Made by a program: the position numbers and the translations under genes. A DNA stretch of 64,000 nt from Sciscionella sediminilitoris (GTDB lineage: Bacteria; Actinomycetota; Actinomycetes; Mycobacteriales; Pseudonocardiaceae): positions 1 through 64,000 of the forward strand of contig NZ_JALM01000081.1 of assembly GCF_000737195.2 (NCBI RefSeq). Reading direction: 5' to 3'. The notes below the pieces were generated by a model, which was given only the letters and a program-made list of their open reading frames with translations, searched no databases and was not told the DNA's origin. How positions within the stretch are numbered: position 1 is the stretch's first letter; every line of letters starts with the position of its first letter. Below, in pieces: positions 18,089-25,222 of the stretch.

Positions 18089-20754
18089 CGGCTCGTCCCC
18101 GTCCACTCCACGCAGTCCGGTGGCTGGCCGAGCGCCGTCGCCAGTTCGACCCGGCTGGTGACCTGCAGCTTGCGATAGGCACTCGTCAGGTGCGTCTCCA
18201 CGGTCCGGACCGTGACGAACAGCCGCTCGGCGATCACCCGGTTGCTCACCCCGCGCCCGGCCAGTTCCACCGAGCGGCGTTCGGCCGGGCTCAGCGAGGC
18301 CAGGGGCGACTCCTGCCGGGGAATGCCCGCCGCCGCGGCCGCCTGGCGCGCCCGCCGCGGTAGCTGCCGATCACCGAGACGCAAGCTGGCCCGCGTGGCC
18401 CGGCGCAGCCGCTGCCGCGCCGCGCCCAGCTCGCCGACATCGATCAGCGCGCGGCCGAGTTCGAACTCCGCCAGTGCGGCTTCTCGCCGTGCCGGTGATT
18501 CGGCAAGCGTGCCGCACGCCTGCTCGAGCAGTCCGACCCGTTCTCCGGGCTCCGCGGTGATTCCCTCGGCGAGCCGGGCCATGCCGATCGCCCGGGGAGT
18601 ACCCCACCGCAGCGCCGGGGCGGCACCATAGGCGGCCAGTTCCGCCGCCTCCTCGTGCTGCCCCGCATCCGTGAGCAGGCACACGGCCTCGAACCACCAC
18701 GGAGCCAGCAAGGGGTTGGTGATGCCCACCTCGGCGAGGCTTTCCGCGCACCGGTTGAACAGTACGAGCGCGGTATCCTGCTCGCCGAGCGCCCAGCGCA
18801 CCCGTGCGTCGATCAGTTCGAACCACGGACGCAGCACGGTATGTTCGAGCAGCTGCATACTGTCCGTCTCGCGCAGAACCCGGTCCGCCTCACCTGCCTC
18901 GCCCTGTTCGACCAGCACGGTCGCCAGCGCGATCCGGGGCACCACCGCCGCACTACGGCCCGCCTCCTGGGAAGCGAGCGCGTAGGCCCGTTCGGTGTCG
19001 GCGCCCGCACCGGTCAGGTTCCCGCACCAGTGACTCACCAGCCCGCGAAACGCCAGGTACTCGCCACGCTTGGCGGGCACCAGGTCGATCACTTCGGTCA
19101 GCTTGCCGTGAGCCAGGTCCACCTCGTCGGCCAGCATCAGCGCGAGCACGGCGGCGCTCACCGGCGAGTCGTCCACCGTCGCGTCGCAGCGGCGGATCGC
19201 GCGCGAAGCCCAGTCCGCGGCCTGTTCCGGCTCGACTCCCTCGAGGGCGGCGACCACCGCGCGGACCGCGAAGTGACCGGCCTCGGCCAGACCGGCCCGC
19301 GGGCGGACGTGGTCGGCACGCAGCCAGGAGTCGAGTCTTTCCACGCTGTCCCGGTGCTCGATACCCACCAGCCCCAGCAGGGCATGCAGGTGCCGTTGCA
19401 CCGGTGGCCGCAGGTCCTCGTCCAACCGGGTCAGTTCGTCCTCCAGGACGCGCACCGCGGTGCCGCACCGGCGTACGACCAGGGCCAGCCTGCCGAGCCG
19501 CACCGCGATATCGGCCCGCTTGACCGGATCGCTTTCCCGTTCGAGCGCGTGCTGCAGAAGCTCGAAGCCGTTGCCCGGTTCCACCCGCGCAACGGCTTCG
19601 GCCAGCTGAACGAGCAGGTCCACATCCTCGGGCCGGGCTGCCGCGGCCGATCTCAGGTAGCGCAGCGCGGTGTCCGGCGCTCCCCGTTCGCTCGCCACGG
19701 TTGCCGCATCGCACAACAGGTCCACCATCCACGGTTCCGGTTCCGCCAGCTGGAGTACCTGCTCGGCCACCACCTCGGCGGGCTCGGCCGCATCGCTCAA
19801 CAACGTCGCCGCCGCCCGCCGCAACCGGGCCAGCTCCGTGGGCCCGGCGCCATCGAGCAGACCCGCACGTACGGACTCGTTCCGGAACTCCAGTCCTTCA
19901 GGAGCGAGTATCTGCTGGGCGCGCAGCATGCCGACGGCCGTCTCCGCCGTGTGCACCGGCACTTCCGCCAGCCGGGCCACCAGGAACAGCTCCCGGCCGC
20001 CGAGCACGGCCACCGCGAGGCCGACGAGTCGCACATAGTCCGGCAGGCGATCCAGCAGCGAACCCACGGCCGACCTCCCGGATGGCGGGCCGTTTTCCTC
20101 GACGAGCAGCTGGCCAAGCAACAGCGGGTTACCACCGGTGCGCTCGAGGCAGTACCGCACGAACGACTCCGTTGCTCCCCCATCGGCGGCGGTCACCAGC
20201 TGGCTCACCGCCTGCTCCGGCAATCCGCCGAGATCGAGCGTCTCGGTGCCATACCAGCACTCGAGATCCGGGACCCGGGCATCAGCCGCCTTTCTCGTGC
20301 GCACCAGGACGATCCGCAGCGGCAGCCCGGCCGCCCTTCTGGCCAGCAAGCCCAACCAGCGCAGTGTCGGTTCCTCGCACCACTGCACGTCATCGACCAC
20401 CAGCACGACGCCGGTGCGATTCCGGGCCCATACCGTGAAATCCGTGTACCAGTCCTCGAACGCCCCGGGGTCGAGTTCCGGCTGCCGGACACCCGCTTCC
20501 CTTAGGGCGGCGAACAGCTCCGGACCGGCCTCCCCGCCCCGGACGGCAGTGGCCCGGCAGATCACACTGTCCGCGCATCGGGCCAGTGCGGCATCCACCA
20601 GACTGGTCTTGCCGATACCAATCGGCCCACGGACCACCACGACGACCGGCGTGCGGCGCGACCGTCCGGGACGCAGGCGCGCATCGAGCCAGCGCAGTTC
20701 GGAATCCCGGCCGATCATCCCCAGTCCGGGCATCCTGTCTTTCCGGTCCACCAT
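18085..20754 (-). CDS. LAL-family LuxR transcriptional regulator (5 of 5), intact P-loop
   Basis: An 889-residue LAL protein and the only one of the five with a canonical Walker A lysine (RGPIGIGKTSL). Walker B is VVLVVDDVQWCE. The C-terminal HTH contains GVSNRVIAERLFVTVRTVET followed by SAYRKL. The ATG at 20754 is preferred to 20826 because GGAGGGG lies 6 nt before it and the upstream part has no ribosome site. It heads the three-LAL run; a PimM-like box lies 117 bp upstream. Intact ATPase motifs make it the best candidate for the active switch of the group. Confidence 0.88.
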   Translation of the reverse strand: MVDRKDRMPGLGMIGRDSELRWLDARLRPGRSRRTPVVVVVRGPIGIGKTSLVDAALARCADSVICRATAVRGGEAGPELFAALREAGVRQPELDPGAFEDWYTDFTVWARNRTGVVLVVDDVQWCEEPTLRWLGLLARRAAGLPLRIVLVRTRKAADARVPDLECWYGTETLDLGGLPEQAVSQLVTAADGGATESFVRYCLERTGGNPLLLGQLLVEENGPPSGRSAVGSLLDRLPDYVRLVGLAVAVLGGRELFLVARLAEVPVHTAETAVGMLRAQQILAPEGLEFRNESVRAGLLDGAGPTELARLRRAAATLLSDAAEPAEVVAEQVLQLAEPEPWMVDLLCDAATVASERGAPDTALRYLRSAAAARPEDVDLLVQLAEAVARVEPGNGFELLQHALERESDPVKRADIAVRLGRLALVVRRCGTAVRVLEDELTRLDEDLRPPVQRHLHALLGLVGIEHRDSVERLDSWLRADHVRPRAGLAEAGHFAVRAVVAALEGVEPEQAADWASRAIRRCDATVDDSPVSAAVLALMLADEVDLAHGKLTEVIDLVPAKRGEYLAFRGLVSHWCGNLTGAGADTERAYALASQEAGRSAAVVPRIALATVLVEQGEAGEADRVLRETDSMQLLEHTVLRPWFELIDARVRWALGEQDTALVLFNRCAESLAEVGITNPLLAPWWFEAVCLLTDAGQHEEAAELAAYGAAPALRWGTPRAIGMARLAEGITAEPGERVGLLEQACGTLAESPARREAALAEFELGRALIDVGELGAARQRLRRATRASLRLGDRQLPRRARQAAAAAGIPRQESPLASLSPAERRSVELAGRGVSNRVIAERLFVTVRTVETHLTSAYRKLQVTSRVELATALGQPPDCVEWTGTSR

Positions 20755-20870
20755 GCACTGCCCCTCCGCCGACCGCAGTACCTCATGTGGCGGCACGTAC
20801 CAGGTACGAGCGCCCACATCGGTCATCTCATCGCGTGCTCATCCGGCGGGCCAGGGGAGCTCCGGTGCGG

Positions 20871-20886
20871 CGAGGGTTATCCCTCA
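20871..20886. promoter_or_regulatory. Candidate PAS-LuxR (PimM-type) operator
   Basis: The sequence CGAGGGTTATCCCTCA contains an inverted repeat GAGGG-TTAT-CCCTC and matches 12 of 16 positions of the PimM box CTVGGGAWWTCCCBAG. It lies 117 bp upstream of the three-LAL operon and just downstream of the PAS-LuxR gene. The rest of the 293-bp gap (20755-21047) shows no gene. Confidence 0.4.
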
Positions 20887-21047
20887 CATTTCCCGGCACC
20901 TGCGTACCGGTCACTGCCCATACCACGAACCGAACGCTTTTACCATTCAACGGATACGGCGCGGCGCACTTCCGTTCAACAAAAAGAAAAGTGAAGGTGA
21001 ATAAAATTCATAGCTCGCCGCGCGGATTGTTCCGCCGGTGCGCCGGA

Positions 21048-21716
21048 TCAGATCGTCAAGCGAGATTCCGGAACCCGAGGAGGCCAGCTGGTCGCGTCGA
21101 GCAGTCCGGCCGCGAAGGCGCGCGAGATCAGTTCGAGACGGTTGCCCGCCTTGAACCTCCGCTGCAGCCGGGCCACGTGGTAGTCGATCCCCTGGCGGCT
21201 CAGATACAACCGGGATGCCATCTGCACACTGGACAGACCGCGGGCCATACCCTGCAGGATCTTCGCTTCAAGGCTCGTGACCAGGCAAACCCGGCCTTTG
21301 CCGGTGAATTCGGCCGGTATCAGGGTGAGCAGGAGCATCCCGTCATCGGCGGGCAGCTGGACGGCGTCGATCGTCAGGCGCCCGGCACCAATGGGGCTCG
21401 GCCCGGTGATCGTGGCGCGCAACCGCCGCGCCCGGCCGTCACCGACCTGCCCCAGCCGCTCCCGCAGATAGGCCGGATCGGTCGCCACGAGTTCGGGAAA
21501 CGGCTCGCCGAGCATGTCCGTTTCCTTACGCCCGAACCATCGGAGAAACGCGGCATTTCCGCCGCTGACCCGCAGCTCGGAGTCGACCACCGCCAACAAG
21601 GAATCGGTTTCTTCGACGAAGTCACCGACATCTCCGGATCGTGCACTCGGCAACGCACCACGACCAAGCTCGGTGTCGCGATTGGCGAGCGAAGAAAGCG
21701 TCCGGACGCCGACCAT
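21048..21716 (-). CDS. PAS-LuxR transcriptional regulator (PimM-like)
   Basis: A 222-residue regulator with an N-terminal PAS sensor domain (about residues 35-130, with LLAVVDSELRVSGGNAAF) and a C-terminal LuxR HTH (about 145-205, with GLSSVQMASRLYLSRQGID). This two-domain layout is the PimM/AmphRIV/NysRIV class that activates polyene and related macrolide clusters, so its presence supports the macrolide reading of this region. The ATG at 21716 is chosen because GGAGG lies 8 nt before it; the ATG at 21731 has none. It follows the amidase gene on the same strand and precedes the three-LAL operon, whose promoter contains a PimM-like box. Confidence 0.85.
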   Translation of the reverse strand: MVGVRTLSSLANRDTELGRGALPSARSGDVGDFVEETDSLLAVVDSELRVSGGNAAFLRWFGRKETDMLGEPFPELVATDPAYLRERLGQVGDGRARRLRATITGPSPIGAGRLTIDAVQLPADDGMLLLTLIPAEFTGKGRVCLVTSLEAKILQGMARGLSSVQMASRLYLSRQGIDYHVARLQRRFKAGNRLELISRAFAAGLLDATSWPPRVPESRLTI

Positions 21717-22090
21717 GAAGAGATCCTCCATTGAAGAATATCACATTCACTGAACCCACCCGACGGTGCATCGGTAACACAATCCTACGAACAGCTGATT
21801 CGCATGGTCAACTAATTCGAGCGCCCCGAACAGAAGTTCGTGGCCGCCCGAACCCCCACTGCGAACGCGCCGCACCGAAGGTTCGGTATCGCTGTTGAAA
21901 CAAACGAAACAGCTGGTCGAGCACTACCCGGAGGCCGAACGAGGCGCCGAATGCCACTCCCGGTGCCCGCTCGAACGCGAACCGTAAATGCACGTGCAGC
22001 AATTTCCTAATATCGCGCCCACCGAAATAGCTCAAAACACAGATCTACATCCGGAATTCCCACAAAACCGGGCACCGGACGAGCCCTGGA
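21717..22090. other. 374-bp gap without a supported gene
   Basis: Less GC-rich sequence between the amidase stop and the PAS-LuxR start; probably holds the promoter of the regulator. One 75-codon open frame on the minus strand (21808-22035) has no recognisable domain or ribosome site. Confidence 0.5.
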
Positions 22091-22978
22091 TTACATTTCG
22101 CCAGGGCGGAGCCGTGCAGCACCGGACGAGGCGCCCGTACGCGGCACACCGACCCGACTCCCCGGTAGCTCACCCTGGCTCGATTCCGGCTCCGGGGCCC
22201 GGTAGATCCGCGGACGGCGCGCGGACAAGTAGGGCAGCACCGCCCTGGCTCTCCCCACCTCGACCCCGTCCACCTCGGCCACGACCAGCTCCGGCCCACC
22301 CCGGCCCGCGCTCGCCCGCACATCGCCCGCCGGTCCGATGATCCTGCTGGAGCCGATGAAGCCCGGGCGCGCCTGATTGGCATACGCGAGCGCGACGGTG
22401 CTTTCCATCGCCCGCGCCGGAACGATGCGCTGCACGACGAAATCGGCCTCGTAGAGCTCCGCCTCGGCCGCCGTCAGCCGGGGCACCGCGGTAGGCACCA
22501 GCAACAGCTCGGCCCCCGCATCGGCCAGGACACGGACGTACTCCGGGAACTCCACGTCGAAGCAGATACCGAGGGCGACGGCCATCCCCTCGATCCGGGC
22601 CACGGCCGACGGCGCATCGCCCGCGTCGAACACCTCGTTCTCCTCGCCGAACAGGTGTGTTTTCCGATAGCGCAACACCCGGGAACCGTTCGGTGCAAAC
22701 AGATGCGCAGAAATGTATCGCTTCGAACCATCGTGCTCAACGGTGGAGACGACCAGGTGCAACCCGAACTCGGCGGCCAGCCCCGCAGCAGCGGTCCGTT
22801 GTTCGTCCCCGTCCCTCCCGGCGACCAGCCGCGGCGCATAGCCCGGCAGGAACAGCTCGGGTGTGACGAGCACACCGCAGCCCCGGGCGGACGCGTCGCC
22901 CGCGGCAGAGCGCAACACGGCGAGATTGCGCGCGGGCCGTTCCGGATCGCCGGTGGCCTGCAGAACTCCGATACGCAC
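22091..22978 (-). CDS. Carbon-nitrogen hydrolase (nitrilase superfamily), probable starter-amide amidase
   Basis: A 295-residue nitrilase-superfamily hydrolase with the full Glu-Lys-Cys triad: E41 in LVTPELFLPGY, K106 in YRKTHLFGEENE and C139 in LGICFDVEFPEY. Such enzymes hydrolyse amides or N-carbamoyl groups in the cytoplasm. In the marginolactone route an amidase of this kind turns 4-guanidinobutyramide into the free acid, and the cluster also has the oxidase and ligase on either side of that step. I infer the same role here, although it lies 16 kb from those genes. The GTG at 22978 is preferred to 23098 because GGAG lies 8 nt before it and the family fold begins there (RIGVLQA). It follows the SbnA-like gene. 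Confidence 0.78.
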   Translation of the reverse strand: MRIGVLQATGDPERPARNLAVLRSAAGDASARGCGVLVTPELFLPGYAPRLVAGRDGDEQRTAAAGLAAEFGLHLVVSTVEHDGSKRYISAHLFAPNGSRVLRYRKTHLFGEENEVFDAGDAPSAVARIEGMAVALGICFDVEFPEYVRVLADAGAELLLVPTAVPRLTAAEAELYEADFVVQRIVPARAMESTVALAYANQARPGFIGSSRIIGPAGDVRASAGRGGPELVVAEVDGVEVGRARAVLPYLSARRPRIYRAPEPESSQGELPGSRVGVPRTGASSGAARLRPGEM

Positions 22979-23139
22979 GACCGGCACTCCAGATTGTTCA
23001 TCGAACCTCGCGGGGCCCCAGGACCACACCGCGCCGACAGCTTTCCAGCATACGGTCCGGGCGAGGCGCCGGACACTGTGCGGGCGGGTTTCTGGCATCG
23101 GGCCAGCCGGGTACTCGCCCGCCGGAATCCGCGGGCGGT

Positions 23140-24114
23140 TCAGCTGTCCGCGTGGTGCCGGGATTCGCAGGCGTCCTCGCCGTAGAGGCCGTGGACCCAG
23201 TTCGTCTGATAGATGGTGTCGAGATAGCGCTCGCCGAGATCGGGGGCGATCGCGACCGCTGTGCCGCTCCCGTGGCCGTGCGCGGTCAGCCAGCCGATGG
23301 CGCCGCTGACCACGGTTCCGGTGGAGCCGCCGAACAGGAACCCGGCGTGGGCAAGGCGATGGCAGGCTCGGATGGTGTCGGGTTCCGGCACCAGGATCAC
23401 ATCGTCCACATAGGACTCATCGAGAAGCACGGGGCGGACACTCGCGCCGAGACCGGGCAGGTTGCGCTGTCCTTGTGTGCCACCGAAGATGATCGAGCCG
23501 ACGGCGTCCACCGCGACGATCCGGACCGGCCGGTGCCGTTCGCGGAAATACCGCGCGCAGCCCATCAGCGTGCCGGTGGTTCCGGCACCGACGAAGAGCG
23601 TGTCGATGTCGGGGAACATCCGGGCGATGGCGGGTGCCGTGCTGCGATAGTGTGCCTGCCAGTTGTTCGGATTCCGGTACTGGTCGAGCCAGACGTAGCG
23701 GTCGTCCGCGGCGCAGAGTTCGCGGACGTGGTCGATCCGGGCACCGAGCAATCCGCCCCGCGGAGTGGGTTCGGTGACGATGTGCACGTCATTGCCCAGT
23801 GCCTCGATCGCGCGCCGGGTGGCGAGGTTGCACCGGGAATCGGTGACACAGACGAAGTGATATCCCTTGCTGGCCGCCAGCATGCTCAGCGCGACACCCA
23901 GATTGCCGGAGGAGGACTCCACGAGGACCGATTCCGCGTTCAACCGGCCGTCTCGTTCGGCGGCCTCCACCATCGCGGTCGCGGCCTTGAGCTTGATCGA
24001 GCCCGCGAAGTTGAAACCCTCGCATTTCAAGTAGAGCGGCTGCCCGAAACTCGGGCGGAGGTCGACGTAGAGCTCTTCCGCATTGTAGTTCTCGGGCGCG
24101 GTGATGACTGGCAC
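23140..24114 (-). CDS. sbnA: SbnA-like PLP enzyme, probable L-2,3-diaminopropionate pathway (ACEGA synthase)
   Basis: A 324-residue fold-type II PLP enzyme of the cysteine-synthase family. The cofactor lysine is predicted at K41 in NFAGSIKLKAA, the asparagine loop is ESSSGNLGVAL, and a glycine-rich phosphate loop VGAGTTGTLMG follows. It is paired with an ornithine-cyclodeaminase-family gene. That pair is the SbnA/SbnB arrangement, in which SbnA joins O-phosphoserine and glutamate to ACEGA and SbnB oxidises this to L-2,3-diaminopropionate and 2-oxoglutarate. The GTG at 24114 is preferred to the GTG at 24132 because AAGGAG lies 6 nt before it. The amino acid could be a building block or tailoring donor; a plain cysteine synthase is the main alternative. 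Confidence 0.78.
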   Translation of the reverse strand: MPVITAPENYNAEELYVDLRPSFGQPLYLKCEGFNFAGSIKLKAATAMVEAAERDGRLNAESVLVESSSGNLGVALSMLAASKGYHFVCVTDSRCNLATRRAIEALGNDVHIVTEPTPRGGLLGARIDHVRELCAADDRYVWLDQYRNPNNWQAHYRSTAPAIARMFPDIDTLFVGAGTTGTLMGCARYFRERHRPVRIVAVDAVGSIIFGGTQGQRNLPGLGASVRPVLLDESYVDDVILVPEPDTIRACHRLAHAGFLFGGSTGTVVSGAIGWLTAHGHGSGTAVAIAPDLGERYLDTIYQTNWVHGLYGEDACESRHHADS

Positions 24115-24148
24115 GATCGTCTCCTTGTGCACCGGATGGCGGGCCGCG

Positions 24149-25198
24149 CTAACCCTTCCGGCGCGGCCCGGGGAAGAAGTCCTCGATCACGTGCAGTGCG
24201 CCGGAACCCGCGATCCGATCGTAGACGTACTTGCCGACGGCGAGGTCGAGCACGCCGAGGCCGAACGGCGAGAAGATCACGGTCCGGTCGGCCGGTGGGC
24301 GCACTCGTCCGGTGAGGACCTCGTCGAGGGTGCCGGTCAGGAAGGCGCGGCCGCCGGTGCGCTGCTCGGCAAGATGCGGTGAGGTTTCCGCCTTGAGGCA
24401 GTGGTCGATGTCGTCGACGATGTTGGCCGAATCGAGCACGATCTCCGGTGCGAGATCGCGCAGGGACACGTGCAGGACGAGCGGGTCGTGACCGAACCAG
24501 CCGGGGTCATGGATGTGCGGTTTCCCGGCCACGGTGGCGAAGACGACCAGATCGCTGGCACGGATCAGCTGCTCGGCGCTGTCGTGCACGACCACGCTGC
24601 CCGTGGTGCCCGAGCTCTCCAGCTCCCCGCCGAACTCGGCGGCCCGCTGCGAGGAAAGGTCGTGCACCCCGATCCGCTCGAAGGACCAGCCGGTCGCCTC
24701 CAGGAATGCGTAAATATGGCGGGCGATCAGGCCGGTGCCGACGAAACCGATCCGGGCTGGCCGCGGCCGCTCGCGGCTGAGCCGGTCTGCGGCCAGTGCC
24801 GCGGATGCCGCTGTCCTCGTCGCGCTGATGAGTGAGCTTTCCAAGCAGGCGAACGGATATCCGCTGTCGTGTGCGTTGAGGATCAGCACCGCCGATGCCC
24901 GGGCGATACCGGAGGTGATGTTGTCCGGGAAGCTGGAGATCCATTTCAGTCCGTCGACCCGCGCTGCCCCGCCGATCGAGGCGGGCAGTGCGATGATCCG
25001 GTCCGCCGGTCGGTCCGGGAACCGCAGGAAATAGGACGGCGGGTTGACCGATTCACCGGCGCCGTGCAGCCGGTAGGTCCGCTCGACCAGCTCCACGATC
25101 TCGTTCTCCTTGCCCCGCAAGGCTTCGCGCACCTGGGATCCGGAGATCACCGCGAACGGGGGAACCTCGATCGGCGCAGATCCGGTTGTCGGGTCCAT
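24149..25198 (-). CDS. sbnB: SbnB-like ornithine cyclodeaminase-family dehydrogenase
   Basis: A 349-residue member of the ornithine cyclodeaminase/mu-crystallin family. It has the N-terminal substrate motif region and a Rossmann nucleotide site in GFVGTGLIARHIY. Placed directly upstream of the SbnA-like gene, 34 bp away on the same strand, it fits SbnB, the NAD-dependent enzyme that releases L-2,3-diaminopropionate from ACEGA. The ATG at 25198 has AGGAGG 8 nt before it. It is preceded by the KS-AT gene with a 24-bp gap, so KS-AT, SbnB and SbnA probably share one transcript. An alanine or ornithine-processing role is possible, but the pairing favours SbnB. Confidence 0.8.
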   Translation of the reverse strand: MDPTTGSAPIEVPPFAVISGSQVREALRGKENEIVELVERTYRLHGAGESVNPPSYFLRFPDRPADRIIALPASIGGAARVDGLKWISSFPDNITSGIARASAVLILNAHDSGYPFACLESSLISATRTAASAALAADRLSRERPRPARIGFVGTGLIARHIYAFLEATGWSFERIGVHDLSSQRAAEFGGELESSGTTGSVVVHDSAEQLIRASDLVVFATVAGKPHIHDPGWFGHDPLVLHVSLRDLAPEIVLDSANIVDDIDHCLKAETSPHLAEQRTGGRAFLTGTLDEVLTGRVRPPADRTVIFSPFGLGVLDLAVGKYVYDRIAGSGALHVIEDFFPGPRRKG

Positions 25199-25222
25199 GG
25201 TCGGTACACCTCCTGATTCGGG

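Noticed and set aside
16019-18178. A 719-codon plus-strand frame opposite the fourth LAL
   Set aside because: Same shadow composition, no domain, and the minus strand has P-loop and HTH motifs.
21808-22035. A 75-codon minus-strand frame in the gap before the PAS-LuxR gene
   Set aside because: No ribosome site, domain or neighbour support.
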